Below, piece by piece: positions 16,695 through 25,767 of a DNA stretch of 64,000 nt. The notes below the pieces were generated by a model that made no database searches, was not told the origin of the DNA, and saw nothing but the letters and a program-made list of their open reading frames with translations. The stretch covers positions 715,796 to 779,795 of the forward strand of contig NZ_FOXJ01000001.1 in assembly GCF_900115685.1 (NCBI RefSeq), written 5' to 3'. Each line of letters opens with the position of its first letter. Within the stretch, counting starts at the first letter, position 1. The stretch comes from Variovorax sp. 770b2. GTDB taxonomy: Bacteria; Pseudomonadota; Gammaproteobacteria; Burkholderiales; Burkholderiaceae_C. The position numbers and the translations under genes are program-made.

Positions 16695-17672
16695 ATGATC
16701 GTCCCCCAGTTCTGGGCCGAGGGCCGCATCCAGGAGCAGGTGGCCGGCAAGCAGTTCACCGTGCGCCGCTACGGCTGGTCCGATGACAGCCCCCTGGCTG
16801 CGCAGGCGCATGCCGACCAGCGCACTCGCGAAGCCTTCGACCGCATCGTCAGCGGCGAAATGCTGAAGCGTCGCGAGCGCAAGCTGGCCTACAACGGCGC
16901 CGAGGGCATGCCGATCCGCGAGGAGATCGTCGAACGCCAAGGTGACAGCGTCGTCACCCGCAACGGCTACGGCGCGCGTTGCCTCAACACGCCCGATGTG
17001 ATGTTCGTCGACGTCGATTTCGAAGACACGCGCGGTAGCGCGCGCGGGCTGACGGTGATCGGCGTGGCGTTCATCGCAGCGCTGGTCGCGGGCTACGCGA
17101 CGCGCTCGGCGATAGCGTGCGTTGCCGCGTTTGTGCTGATAGCGGCCGTCGGCATCTGGCGCGTACGCGCCGAGGGGCTGCGCTTCACCCAGGACAAGAG
17201 CGATCCCCTTGCGGGCGTGCATGCGCGCGTGGAGCGCTTCATCTACCAGCATCCTGACTGGCACCTGCGGCTGTACCGCACACCCGCAGGCGTGCGCGTA
17301 CTGGCCATGCACGACGTCTTCGCGCCGTCCGATGCCGCCGTGGCCGACGCTTTCCAGGCGCTGGGCGCCGACCAGGTCTACGCGCGCATGTGCCGCAACC
17401 AGAACTGCTTTCGCGCGCGCCTGAGCGCGAAGCCATGGCGCATGGACATCCGCGAGCACCTGCCGCGCCCGAACGTCTGGCCGGTGCCGCCCGACAAGCT
17501 ACCCGCGCGCGACGCCTGGGTGGCGCGCTACGAAGAGGCCGCCGAGGGTTATGCCGCGTGCCAGTACCTGGCGAGCGTGGGCAACACGCTGAACGTGCAT
17601 CTGAACGCGCTGGCGGTGCAGGAACTGCACGACGAACGCACCCGTGCCCATCGAGGTTTGCCGCTGGCCTGA
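16695..17672 (+). CDS. Conserved membrane-associated protein, unknown
   Basis: 325 residues. An N-terminal soluble part (KQFTVRRYGWSDDSPLAAQA) is followed by two membrane helices near residues 116-150. A larger C-terminal soluble domain has WHLRLYRTPAGVRVLAMHDV, CRNQNCFRARLSAKPWRMDI and an ending LNVHLNALAVQELHDERTRA. I recall similar proteins in many Proteobacteria without assigned function. Its high GC and size contrast with its small array neighbours, so it is probably a resident gene between cassettes. Confidence 0.8.
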   Translation: MIVPQFWAEGRIQEQVAGKQFTVRRYGWSDDSPLAAQAHADQRTREAFDRIVSGEMLKRRERKLAYNGAEGMPIREEIVERQGDSVVTRNGYGARCLNTPDVMFVDVDFEDTRGSARGLTVIGVAFIAALVAGYATRSAIACVAAFVLIAAVGIWRVRAEGLRFTQDKSDPLAGVHARVERFIYQHPDWHLRLYRTPAGVRVLAMHDVFAPSDAAVADAFQALGADQVYARMCRNQNCFRARLSAKPWRMDIREHLPRPNVWPVPPDKLPARDAWVARYEEAAEGYAACQYLASVGNTLNVHLNALAVQELHDERTRAHRGLPLA

Positions 17673-17770
17673 GGGGTCGGGTTCATAGACAGGAGCTTGG
17701 ATCGTGAAGGCGCGTGGGACTGCGAGCACGCGCAGTGTCTCGTGATTGCGCGGTAGGCAAAGGCAGAATG

Positions 17771-17790
17771 CGGCCAGAACCTGTCACTCA
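17771..17790 (+). repeat. Array motif copy 9
   Basis: CGGCCAGAACCTGTCACTCA, 32 bases before the ATG at 17823. Confidence 0.8.
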
Positions 17791-17822
17791 GTCATCCCGC
17801 AAACATCACAACAGGAGCGAAC

Positions 17823-18080
17823 GTGGTCTTCCTTGCAATTACCCCCAGCGGCCTGAAAGATGCACTGCGCGAGGCCGCAAGTTCGGGCACTGCGATTTGG
17901 TGTGGCGCCGATGCGGTCTCCGAGCAGGACTTCACCGTGCTGAAGGGGAAAGGCCTAACGCGCTTCGCGTATGCACTTGGAGCACGAGAACACCTGGTCC
18001 TAGAGGACGCGCTCGATACCATCGGCCAGCATCACCCCGACGAGATTGTTTGGGTTGAAGCCGCCGCCTCTGCTAGTTGA
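17823..18080 (+). CDS. Small hypothetical cassette protein
   Basis: 85 residues (VFLAITPSGLKDALREAASS, then GARHLVLEDAL-like GAREHLVLEDALD). It is soluble and mixed alpha/beta, with no recognised family. The stop TAG is followed within five bases by the next motif copy. The cassette from motif to motif is 314 bases, the shortest complete one in the first array. Confidence 0.6.
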   Translation: MVFLAITPSGLKDALREAASSGTAIWCGADAVSEQDFTVLKGKGLTRFAYALGAREHLVLEDALDTIGQHHPDEIVWVEAAASAS

Positions 18081-18084
18081 CCGA

Positions 18085-18104
18085 ACTCGGCCAAGACCGG
18101 ACCT
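18085..18104 (+). repeat. Array motif copy 10
   Basis: CGGCCAAGACCGGACCTTCG, 16 bases before the ATG at 18121 and four bases after the preceding stop. Confidence 0.85.
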
Positions 18105-18120
18105 TCGCAAGCGACCTGCC

Positions 18121-18570
18121 ATGGACCTAGAAATACGCGCCGCCGTCGATTCAGATTTCGAGTTCGCCCTCGATGCGAAGCGCCAGGCGCTGGGCCCCTA
18201 CGTTGCGGCGCGTTGGGGTTGGGACGACAACTTCCAACGGAATTTGCATCGAAGCCGGTGGAGGGAGCGCCCGTGGTCGATCATCCTTAAGAGTTCAATG
18301 CCAGTAGGCACGATTGCCACGTGGAAGGTCGACGGTCACCTTCGCATCGGCGAGTTCTACGTTCTGCCAGCCTTTCAGCGGTGCGGCATTGGTTCAGCCG
18401 TACTTCGTCAGGTGCTGGGACATGCAGATCAAGATAGCGAAGTGGTCCGGTTGGAACATCTGAAGTGGAATCCGGTCGGAGCGCTTTACGGCCGTCATGG
18501 ATTCGTCGAAGAGAATGCCAACGACACGCATTATTTCTTGGCTCGTCATCCAGTCGCCCTTCAACAATGA
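18121..18570 (+). CDS. GNAT-family N-acetyltransferase
   Basis: 149 residues starting MDLEIRAAVDSDFEFALDAK. The acetyl-CoA-binding region is EFYVLPAFQRCGIGSAVLRQ (motif A, Q/RxxGxG/A). The C-terminal VGALYGRHGFVEENANDTHY is motif B with its usual GF. The acceptor is unknown. The ATG at 18121 lies just after a motif copy; longer in-frame starts would read through the repeat. Confidence 0.88.
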   Translation: MDLEIRAAVDSDFEFALDAKRQALGPYVAARWGWDDNFQRNLHRSRWRERPWSIILKSSMPVGTIATWKVDGHLRIGEFYVLPAFQRCGIGSAVLRQVLGHADQDSEVVRLEHLKWNPVGALYGRHGFVEENANDTHYFLARHPVALQQ

Positions 18571-18592
18571 CGCCGCCGGAGAGACAGAAGCC

Positions 18593-18612
18593 CGGCCACA
18601 AGCGGACATCCG
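18593..18612 (+). repeat. Array motif copy 11
   Basis: CGGCCACAAGCGGACATCCG, 32 bases before the ATG at 18645. Confidence 0.85.
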
Positions 18613-18644
18613 AGGCTCACCTCCAACGTTGCAAGGACTCTGGA

Positions 18645-18935
18645 ATGGAAACGCGAGAAGCAGAACTGACCATCGAGCTGACCGGCGTTCGCAGTTCTCG
18701 CGAGCTTCACAAGCATCTGATGACCGCTCTTCGCTTTCCCGACTTCTACGGGCAGAACTGGGACGCGTTCTGGGACGCCATCACTGGCTTGATAGAAATG
18801 CCACTTCACTTGCGACTTAAAGGTTGGCCCGAACTGGTGCGATTACTGCCGAGGGATGCCGAAATACTTAGGCAGAGCCTCACCCAAGCGCAAGCGATGT
18901 ATCCATCGTCCGCAGCTACGGTCACATACGACTAA
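18645..18935 (+). CDS. Barstar-like ribonuclease inhibitor
   Basis: 96 residues. TIELTGVRSSRELHKHLMTA followed by LRFPDFYGQNWDAFWDAITG carries the barstar signature: FYGxNWDAxWD on the helix that plugs the barnase active site. A C-terminal strand VTYD follows. Barstar family proteins neutralise secreted or polymorphic-toxin ribonucleases. No barnase-like gene is present in the window, so this is an orphan immunity candidate carried in a cassette. Confidence 0.88.
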   Translation: METREAELTIELTGVRSSRELHKHLMTALRFPDFYGQNWDAFWDAITGLIEMPLHLRLKGWPELVRLLPRDAEILRQSLTQAQAMYPSSAATVTYD

Positions 18936-18944
18936 GCCGCCTCT

Positions 18945-18964
18945 CGGCCAACTGCAGACCTTCG
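18945..18964 (+). repeat. Array motif copy 12
   Basis: CGGCCAACTGCAGACCTTCG, directly before an ATG at 18967 that opens only a 45-codon frame. The cassette that belonged here appears truncated, because another motif copy follows within 80 bases. Confidence 0.75.
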
Positions 18965-19022
18965 TCATGAACGCCTGGTTTGCGAACACCTTGGATCGAC
19001 GGTCTCCTCGACCGGCTACAGT

Positions 19023-19042
19023 CGACCAAAACCAGTCGCCTC
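19023..19042 (+). repeat. Array motif copy 13
   Basis: CGACCAAAACCAGTCGCCTC with the left extension GGCTACAGT at 19014-19022. It is a diverged copy, recognised mainly through its extension. Confidence 0.6.
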
Positions 19043-19134
19043 GGCCAAGGCATCCAGCTCGGTCTGGAAGCCGCGCCAAAGCATTGCCCTTCGGCTTTGC
19101 ATGAATGCCACTCTCACCTTCGAAGGATGCCTCC

Positions 19135-19344
19135 ATGGCCGAAACGACCAAGGCAAAAGGACCTGCCTCATATTTCCCTTCCATCGAAAAGACTTACGCC
19201 AAACCAATAGCGCATTGGATGGAAATTCTCCAGAGTGCGGGCCCGCTGAAGCACATGGAACTCGTCAACCTCCTCAAAGTCCAGCACCAGGTCGGACACG
19301 GGCATGCGAACGCCTTGGTTGCGGCCTTCCTCGCGAAGAAGTAG
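19135..19344 (+). CDS. DUF4287 domain protein
   Basis: 69 residues. ASYFPSIEKTYAKPIAHWME, then VNLLKVQHQVGHGHANALVA, match the small DUF4287 family (KTYxKPIxHWxxxL, later HGHANALV). Its function is unknown; family members often occur beside DUF5655 or near regulators. ATG 19135 was chosen over 19105 because the conserved region starts right after it. Confidence 0.82.
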   Translation: MAETTKAKGPASYFPSIEKTYAKPIAHWMEILQSAGPLKHMELVNLLKVQHQVGHGHANALVAAFLAKK

Positions 19345-19460
19345 CTTGGCACGCACGTCAGGGAGCGTGGCCAGCAACTTGAAACCGGTGATCATGCGAT
19401 CTGGATTGCTTCAAACAGCATGATGAACCGATGCAATGCGGATCTTCATCCCCGCATGCC

Positions 19461-20111
19461 ATGAAGCGATATGCCGCCAAAGTGGCCGTGGTCCTGGTCG
19501 TCGCTGCCATGCACGGCCTGCTGATCGGCTTCCTCAGCATCGCGAGCAAACCGCGTATTCCGGCTGCCGTCGACGCACAGCGCATCGCCGTGCATTTGAT
19601 CGCCCTCGAGCCCGCGCTTTCGCCCGCCACGCCGGCATTGGCGCCGAAGCCATCACAGGAGGTGTCGAGAGCCCGCGTGCCGGCCGCACGCTCTGGCACG
19701 CGAGCCGACATCGCGCCTGCCGCCCGGCGCGATGCCTCGGGCATCGCATCGACCGAAACTGCCGCCGCGGCTACATCGGCTACATCGGCGACATCGGCTC
19801 CACCAGCAACGCCGCAGGCGCGACCGCTCGATCTGCACTCCGAAGCCACGCGCCGCGCCTTGCGCGACATGGACCGGAACCGCCCACGCTCTTTCGCGGA
19901 ACAGTCCAACAGCGCACTCGGCAACACGCCTGGACCGTCGTCGGATACCCGCCTGGGCACAGGCATCGCCACTGCGCGCAGGGGCGACTGCCTGCATGGC
20001 GAGTTCAAGCCCTGGACAGTGGATGTGGGATTGGGAGCGGAGTACAAATTGCCCTTGCCAGGCGTCGTCCGCGCCTTGGCCGAGGGCGAGTGCGCTGCCT
20101 TGAGTCGCTGA
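19461..20111 (+). CDS. TonB-like anchored Ala/Pro-rich protein
   Basis: 216 residues with one N-terminal membrane helix (AAKVAVVLVVAAMHGLLIGF) and a long Ala/Pro/Thr-rich periplasmic spacer that includes ATSATSATSAPPATP. A small conserved tail contains GDCLHGEFKPWTVDVGLGAE and ends in GECAALSR. The layout resembles TonB/TolA-type envelope proteins, but no TonB C-terminal signature is visible. Higher GC suggests a resident gene. Confidence 0.7.
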   Translation: MKRYAAKVAVVLVVAAMHGLLIGFLSIASKPRIPAAVDAQRIAVHLIALEPALSPATPALAPKPSQEVSRARVPAARSGTRADIAPAARRDASGIASTETAAAATSATSATSAPPATPQARPLDLHSEATRRALRDMDRNRPRSFAEQSNSALGNTPGPSSDTRLGTGIATARRGDCLHGEFKPWTVDVGLGAEYKLPLPGVVRALAEGECAALSR

Positions 20112-20136
20112 GGATTTCATCGCCATCGTCTACAGC

Positions 20137-20156
20137 CGGCCGGTTGCGGCCAAGGG
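20137..20156 (+). repeat. Array motif copy 14
   Basis: CGGCCGGTTGCGGCCAAGGG preceded by CTACAGC. This is a diverged copy that marks the right end of the first array, between converging genes. Confidence 0.5.
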
Positions 20157-20200
20157 CTCTTTTGCCCGGACCCAATAGCAGCCATTCCGCGATCCGCGCC

Positions 20201-21463
20201 TCACTCCCCATCGAGTCGATCCCGTCGCATGGCGCGCCAGAGCGCCAGGTCGTAGGTGATCTTCAGCAGCCCGCATGCGATGAGCGGTAGCGAAATCCAT
20301 CCGGCTGCGAAGAGCGCGCCGCTGATGGTCGGGCTGATGGCAGCCGCCAGGCTCCGGGGCACTGCCGTGAAGCTTGCCGCTGCCGCACGCTCGGGCGGTG
20401 TCACCACGGCCATCACGTAAGCCGTTCGTGTGGGAACGTCCATGGACGACAGCGCGCTGCGGATCGTCAACAAGCCCAATGCGATCGGCAAGTTGGGCGA
20501 CAGTGCCGCCAGCACCAGGCAGACGTTGGCCGGCAGGTGCGTGAAGACCATGGTGTTGAGCAACCCGATGCGCTGTGCGACCACAGGCGCCGCCAGTTGC
20601 GACGCCGCGCTCAGCAACCCGGTCCAGAAGAAGAACACGCCGGCCTGGGTGAGAGAGAAGCCGAATCGCTCCAGCAGCCACAACGACATCAGCGCGTTGA
20701 CCATCAGCCCGCCGGCAAACGCGTCGAGGCTGAAGAGTGCAGCCAATCGCATCACGACCGGGCGCGAGGGGCCCAGCGGGGCGGGCGCCACAGGCAGGCT
20801 TTCCGCGTTGTCCGCACCGGCCTGGGCCGGAAGGTTTCGATAGATCCAGAAGACGATCAGCCCGATCACCGCGTAGACGACGAACATCCCGCGCAACGCG
20901 TCGAGCCGGGCGAACCCACTGTGCCGAACGAGCCAGTCCGGCACGGCAGCGGCCAGCGCGCCCAGCGCCGCACACAAGGCACCGAGGAGGCTGTAGCGCG
21001 CAAACAGTGCCGTGCGGGCGTGGCCTCGGGCAGCCGTGGCCAGGCGGGCGTGCTCCAGCGGAAGAAATACGCTGACATCGCCCGAACTGGGATTGAGCGT
21101 GCCGACCAGTGCGACGATCAGCAATGGCCAGAACGAGGACAGGCCCGCAAAGCCAAGGCCCGTGGCGGCCATCAGCAGCGCCGCGCCGCGCAGCAGCCGG
21201 CTCCCTGCGAAACGGTATCCCCATGCGCCGACCGCGAGCGTCGCGAGCGCCGAACCCAGCATGGTCGCTGTGCTGACGACACCGACCTCCAGTGTTCCGA
21301 GGCCGATGGACAGCAGGTAGGCCGGCAGCAGCACCGCCATGTACCCGTCTGCGAAAGCGCGAAGTCCGCGCGCGACGAGCAAAGGCAAGGCCTCGGGGTC
21401 GACGCCGGAAGGCAGCAGGCGCGCGAGACCCGTGCGCGAGCGAGGGACCGTGGTGGTGCTCAT
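20201..21463 (-). CDS. MFS transporter
   Basis: 420 residues with about twelve hydrophobic segments, among them ADGYMAVLLPAYLLSIGLGT, VGALNPSSGDVS-like VGTLNPSSGDVSVFLPLEHA, and MDVPTRTAYVMAVVTPPERA in the second half. It lies ten bases downstream of chrA on the same strand and is probably co-transcribed with it. Substrate unknown. ATG 21463 was chosen; ATG 21472 would add three residues and overlap the chrA stop. Confidence 0.85.
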   Translation of the reverse strand: MSTTTVPRSRTGLARLLPSGVDPEALPLLVARGLRAFADGYMAVLLPAYLLSIGLGTLEVGVVSTATMLGSALATLAVGAWGYRFAGSRLLRGAALLMAATGLGFAGLSSFWPLLIVALVGTLNPSSGDVSVFLPLEHARLATAARGHARTALFARYSLLGALCAALGALAAAVPDWLVRHSGFARLDALRGMFVVYAVIGLIVFWIYRNLPAQAGADNAESLPVAPAPLGPSRPVVMRLAALFSLDAFAGGLMVNALMSLWLLERFGFSLTQAGVFFFWTGLLSAASQLAAPVVAQRIGLLNTMVFTHLPANVCLVLAALSPNLPIALGLLTIRSALSSMDVPTRTAYVMAVVTPPERAAAASFTAVPRSLAAAISPTISGALFAAGWISLPLIACGLLKITYDLALWRAMRRDRLDGE

Positions 21464-21473
21464 GGCGGCCACC

Positions 21474-22856
21474 TCAGCGCAGCACGGGCAGCAACAAGGT
21501 CACCGTCAACCCGATGGCCGCGCAGGCACCGAGCAGCGGCATCACGCCGAGCTTGAAACGGAACAAGGCAACGGCCGCCGCGACGGCGATCAGCGCCGAG
21601 ATGGCGTCGAAGTGGCCACCGAAGCCCCGAGGCCAGAGCACGTGGTACGCGAAGAAGAGCGCCAGGTTGAGGATCACGCCCACCACTGCAGCGGTGATCG
21701 CCGACAGCGGCGCCGTGAAGCCCAGCTTGCCATGCGTGGCCTCGATGGCGGGTCCGCCGGCGAGGATGAAGATGAACGACGGCAAGAAGGTGAAGAAGGT
21801 CACTGCGGTTGCGGCCAGCGCGCCCGCCAGGAACAACGAATCCGGCCCCAGCACCTCTTTGAGCCATCCGCCGACGAAGCCGACGAAAGCCACGACCATG
21901 ATGAGCGGACCCGGTGTCGTCTCGCCCAAGGCAAGGCCATCGATCATCTGTGCGCCCGACAGCCACTGGTGCTGTTCGACGGCGCCTTGGTAGACGTAGG
22001 GCAGCACGGCATAGGCGCCGCCGAAGGTCAGCAATGCCGCCTTGGTGAAGAACCAGCCCATCTGCGTGAGCGTGCCCTGCAGTCCCTGCGTGGCGATCAG
22101 CACGCCCATGGCCAGCAGCCAAAGGCCCAGGCCGGCCGCGAGGATCTTGACGAGGTGCCGGCGCGAGAAGCGCGCGTGCGGCGGCGTGGGCGTGTCGTCG
22201 TCGATCAGCGCCGGACCGTAGCTTTGCCCGGCATTGCCATGCCCGCCACCGGGTGCGAAGACACCGGGTGCCCAGCGTGCCCCGAAATGACCGATCAGGC
22301 CGGCTGCCAGGACGATCGCCGGAAAGGGCGTGTCGAACGCGAAGATCGCAATGAACGCGGCGGCGGCGATGCCCCACATCCACCGGTTCTTCAGTGCGCG
22401 GCTGCCGATGCGATGCGCCGCGTGCAACACCAGTACGGTGACGGCAGGCTTGATGCCGTAGAAGATGCCGGCAACCGCCGGCACATTTCCGAAGCGCAGG
22501 TAGATCCACGACAGCGCGACGAGGATGAACAGCGAAGGCAGCACAAACAACGCGCCGGCAACGATGCCGCCGCGCGTGCGGTGCATCAGCCAGCCGATGT
22601 AGGTGGCAAGCTGTTGGGCTTCGGGGCCGGGCAGCAGCATGCAGAAGTTCAGCGCGTGAAGAAAACGCTTTTCGCTGATCCAGCGCCGCCGCTCGACCAG
22701 CTCGGTATGCATGATCGCGATCTGCCCGGCGGGCCCGCCAAAGCTGATGAAGCCGAGCTTGAGCCAGAAGCGCAGGGCTTCAGTGAAGGAAACGGGCTGG
22801 AGGGGCGCTGAAGGCGCGGGGGATGCGGAAGGGGTGTCGGGCAAAGCGGTGTCCAC
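21474..22856 (-). CDS. chrA: Chromate transporter ChrA
   Basis: 460 residues with two homologous halves. The first has FISFGGPAGQIAIMH and the second LTFGGAYAVLPYVYQ; these FGGP/FGGA signatures define the CHR family of inner membrane chromate efflux proteins. MLLPGPEAQQLATYIGWLMH is also diagnostic. The frame stays open far upstream. GTG 22856 (VDTALPD) is preferred because CGGAG precedes it and the conserved domain starts about 25 residues later. It precedes the MFS gene in an operon. Confidence 0.9.
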   Translation of the reverse strand: MDTALPDTPSASPAPSAPLQPVSFTEALRFWLKLGFISFGGPAGQIAIMHTELVERRRWISEKRFLHALNFCMLLPGPEAQQLATYIGWLMHRTRGGIVAGALFVLPSLFILVALSWIYLRFGNVPAVAGIFYGIKPAVTVLVLHAAHRIGSRALKNRWMWGIAAAAFIAIFAFDTPFPAIVLAAGLIGHFGARWAPGVFAPGGGHGNAGQSYGPALIDDDTPTPPHARFSRRHLVKILAAGLGLWLLAMGVLIATQGLQGTLTQMGWFFTKAALLTFGGAYAVLPYVYQGAVEQHQWLSGAQMIDGLALGETTPGPLIMVVAFVGFVGGWLKEVLGPDSLFLAGALAATAVTFFTFLPSFIFILAGGPAIEATHGKLGFTAPLSAITAAVVGVILNLALFFAYHVLWPRGFGGHFDAISALIAVAAAVALFRFKLGVMPLLGACAAIGLTVTLLLPVLR

Positions 22857-23134
22857 GGAAGGCTCCGTTGTGAGGTCACCAGCGCTTGGACGGGACACCG
22901 TCTTGCTTTGCAGACCGGGAGGCTGTTTTCCCGATGTGCGGCATCGTAGCAGACCAAAAATACAGGGTGTCGCGATGAGAGCGATCAAGGTGTCCCCAAT
23001 CACCGTGAAGCACACGTCGTCACGCAAAAGCCCGAGGGCACGACGGGCCCACTGAAGACATCTGCCCCCCTCCAAAGCGGCCAGTCGCATCAGCAATGCA
23101 GAGGTCGAAGAGAACGCTCTCGCCCCGATGCCAA
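22857..23134. other. Intergenic stretch, no gene seen
   Basis: These 278 bases separate chrA from the upstream minus-strand MFS gene. Nothing beyond a weak AT-richer patch near 22945-22990, which may hold the chrA promoter, was noticed. Confidence 0.4.
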
Positions 23135-24586
23135 TCACGCAACGCGAGCCCTCGCCGGACTTCTGAGCAAGCTCACCACACCCCCGCCCAACGCTGCCAA
23201 AGCCCCCACCGCCAGCCCCCAGTGCACCGCACTGTGCGACGGCAGCAGCCCGAACATCAAGCTCATCAACAGGCTTCCAAACGTCAACCCCGTGAGCCGG
23301 GCGGTGCCCTGCGCACCACCCGCCGCGCCACTGCGTTCCTTCGGCGCCGAGAGCAGCATGTTCTGGTTGTTCGGCGTCTGAAAGAAACCGAAGCCCAGTC
23401 CCGCGAGGCTCGTGAACACCGCGATCGGCAAGGCCGGGTTGCCGTGCAGCGGCCACAGCGCACACAGGGCCAGCCCGCTCGCGAAGCACGCGCTTCCGGC
23501 CGCGCACAGCCATGCACTCGGCACGCGCTGGGCCAGCCGCGCCGACAGCGGTGCGGCCAGCATCACCGCCAGCGGCCAGGGCGTCATCAGGAGCCCGGCG
23601 GCCACCGCGCTCTGGCCGAGTTCGTGCTGGATGTAGAACGGCAGCGCCACAAGGCTCGCCATCTGGCCGGTGAAGCAGCACACGGAGGCAATGACCGAGA
23701 CCCGGAAGGAATGCACGCGCAGCAGGTCGAGCGGGATCAGCGGTGCCGCCTTCGGCATCTCGCGCCGCACCAGCAGCACCATGCAGACGGCCGACAACAC
23801 GAGCAACGCGCCGCCGTGCAACGGATGCGTCATCAGCCGGTCGCCTCCCAGCACGAAGGAGGCGAACATGACCGCGTTCAGCGCGATGCTCCACACGTCG
23901 ACGCGGCGCACCGAACGCGGCGAGTGCGCCGGGCCAGGCAACCCCGCGCAGGCGGCGAGCACGAGCAGCCCGATCGGCAGGTTCACCGCAAAGAGCCACG
24001 GCCAACTCGCCGCAGAAAGTATGAAGGCACCAAGGGTGGGGCCCGACGCCGAAGCGGCCGCGACGGCGAGCGCATTCCAGCCGATCGAGCGCGCCAGCAA
24101 TCGACGCGGATAGGTGAAGCGCAACAACGCCAGCCCCAAGGGCATCACGGCCGCGCTGCCCAGGCCCTGAAGGCACCGCGCGGCCACGAGCCATGGCAGC
24201 GACGGGGCCAGCGCGCACAACACCGATGCCGCGGTGAACAGGGCAACGCCGCTGGCGAACACGCGCCGGTAGCCGAACCGCTCCCCGACAGCAGAAGCCG
24301 GCAACAGGAACATGACCACGGCCAGCTGGTAGGCGGTGATGATCCAGACGGCATCGGCGGGTGTCGCCTGCAATTGCTGCGCGATGCCCGGCAGCGCGAT
24401 GTTGGCGATGGCGCCATCGAGCACCACCAGCACGCCCGCGCCCAGGATCGCGGCGACGGCCGCGTAGCGCTGCGGCAGGGGCAGGCCGTCGGTGTCGTGC
24501 ACCGCGTTCGCGTCGTTCACCTCTTGGGTTTCGACAGCGCGGGCAATGGGGGAAGAAGGGTTCGTTCGAAGCGTGGATGACAACAT
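23135..24586 (-). CDS. DHA2-family MFS drug transporter
   Basis: 483 residues with about fourteen helices. LVVLDGAIANIALPGIAQQL is the DHA2 motif in helix 1 (LDxTIVNVALP type), and GERFGYRRVFASGVALF is motif A. The large hydrophobic protein is likely a proton-driven multidrug exporter. It is transcribed away from the LysR gene 140 bases to its right, which is a typical regulator-target pair. Confidence 0.9.
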   Translation of the reverse strand: MLSSTLRTNPSSPIARAVETQEVNDANAVHDTDGLPLPQRYAAVAAILGAGVLVVLDGAIANIALPGIAQQLQATPADAVWIITAYQLAVVMFLLPASAVGERFGYRRVFASGVALFTAASVLCALAPSLPWLVAARCLQGLGSAAVMPLGLALLRFTYPRRLLARSIGWNALAVAAASASGPTLGAFILSAASWPWLFAVNLPIGLLVLAACAGLPGPAHSPRSVRRVDVWSIALNAVMFASFVLGGDRLMTHPLHGGALLVLSAVCMVLLVRREMPKAAPLIPLDLLRVHSFRVSVIASVCCFTGQMASLVALPFYIQHELGQSAVAAGLLMTPWPLAVMLAAPLSARLAQRVPSAWLCAAGSACFASGLALCALWPLHGNPALPIAVFTSLAGLGFGFFQTPNNQNMLLSAPKERSGAAGGAQGTARLTGLTFGSLLMSLMFGLLPSHSAVHWGLAVGALAALGGGVVSLLRSPARARVA

Positions 24587-24726
24587 GATTGGACGACTGG
24601 AGGAGGCACGCTGTATCGCGCCAGGTCAGCTTAGGACTGCGCACACGGCTTGCACAGCGCGTGGCGCGCAACGTGTCCCTGCATGCGGCGCCTGTCGAAA
24701 TCGGCGCGGCCGTGCTAGGTTCGGGC

Positions 24727-25644
24727 ATGCCAACGGATGCCGACCTGAACCTCTTGTTTGCGCTGAACGCACTTCTCTCCGAGGGCAGCGTCGCGAAAGC
24801 CGCCGAGCGCCTGGGCCTGAGCGAGTCGGCCATGAGCCGCGCGCTCGCGCGGTTGCGGGAATCGACCGGCGACGAGCTGCTCGTGCGCGCGGGTCGCGCC
24901 ATGGTGCTCACGCCGCATGCGCTGGCACTGCGCGACCGCGTGAGGGAGTTGGTGCAGGAGTCACGCGCGGTGCTTCAGTCCGCCGGCGCGAGCATGGACC
25001 CCCGCACGCTCCAGCACACGTTCACCATACGGGCCAACGACGGCTTCATCGAGGCCTTCGCGCACCACCTGGTGGCGCGCGCCGCGCACGAGGCGCCCGG
25101 CGTTCGCCTGCGCTTCGCGCCCAAGCCCGACAAGGACGTTCGACCGCTGCGCGAGGGGCTGATCGATCTGGATGTCGGCGTTCTCGGCCAGGCGGGCCCC
25201 GAGGTGCGCGTGCAGGCGCTGTATCGCGACCACTTCATCGCGGTGGTGCGACAGGGCCATCCGCTGCTCGCCGGCCCCGGGATCACGGCCGAGCGCTACG
25301 CAGCCTGCGACCACGTGGTCACTTCACGCCACGGCCGGACCGTGGGGCCGGTGGACGATGCGCTGGGCGCGATGGGCCTGGTGCGCAACACCGCGGTCGT
25401 GGTGCCCAGCTTCAGCACCGCCTTGTCGATTGCGGCCGCGACCGATCTGGTGGCATTGATACCGTCCTCGTACTTCGAACACCTGAGGGCGCGAGGCACG
25501 CTGTGCGCGTTCCCGCTGCCGATGCCCACGGCGCAGATCACCGTCTCGCAGATGTGGCATCCGCGCCTGGACCGGGACCCTGCGCATCGGTGGCTGCGCG
25601 GGGTGGTGCTGGAGGTTTGCCGGCCACTGAACGAGCAGCCATGA
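24727..25644 (+). CDS. LysR-family transcriptional regulator
   Basis: 305 residues starting MPTDADLNLLFALNALLSEG, then SVAKAAERLGLSESAMSRAL, a LysR/NodD-like DNA-binding domain. The effector domain contains DVGVLGQAGPEVRVQALYRD and a DHVVTSRHGRT segment similar to PbpR-like LysR groups. The ATG at 24727 precedes the conserved domain by only a few residues; codons further upstream encode unrelated sequence. It is divergent from the DHA2 transporter and probably regulates it. Confidence 0.9.
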   Translation: MPTDADLNLLFALNALLSEGSVAKAAERLGLSESAMSRALARLRESTGDELLVRAGRAMVLTPHALALRDRVRELVQESRAVLQSAGASMDPRTLQHTFTIRANDGFIEAFAHHLVARAAHEAPGVRLRFAPKPDKDVRPLREGLIDLDVGVLGQAGPEVRVQALYRDHFIAVVRQGHPLLAGPGITAERYAACDHVVTSRHGRTVGPVDDALGAMGLVRNTAVVVPSFSTALSIAAATDLVALIPSSYFEHLRARGTLCAFPLPMPTAQITVSQMWHPRLDRDPAHRWLRGVVLEVCRPLNEQP

Positions 25645-25767
25645 GCACCGTGACTGGGTTCGAGCTTCGATGCCGAAGGTCGGCTTCGCGGTGATTGCCG
25701 GCGTTCGAAGAGGGCGCGTGCGGATGGGTACGGTCAGCCAGGAGCGGACGTGCCATGAAACGGTGGT

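Noticed and set aside
25736-25755. Additional array motif copy in the middle block
   Set aside because: CAGCCAGGAGCGGACGTGCC matches only part of the consensus and is not followed by a cassette gene, so it was kept only as a weak resemblance.
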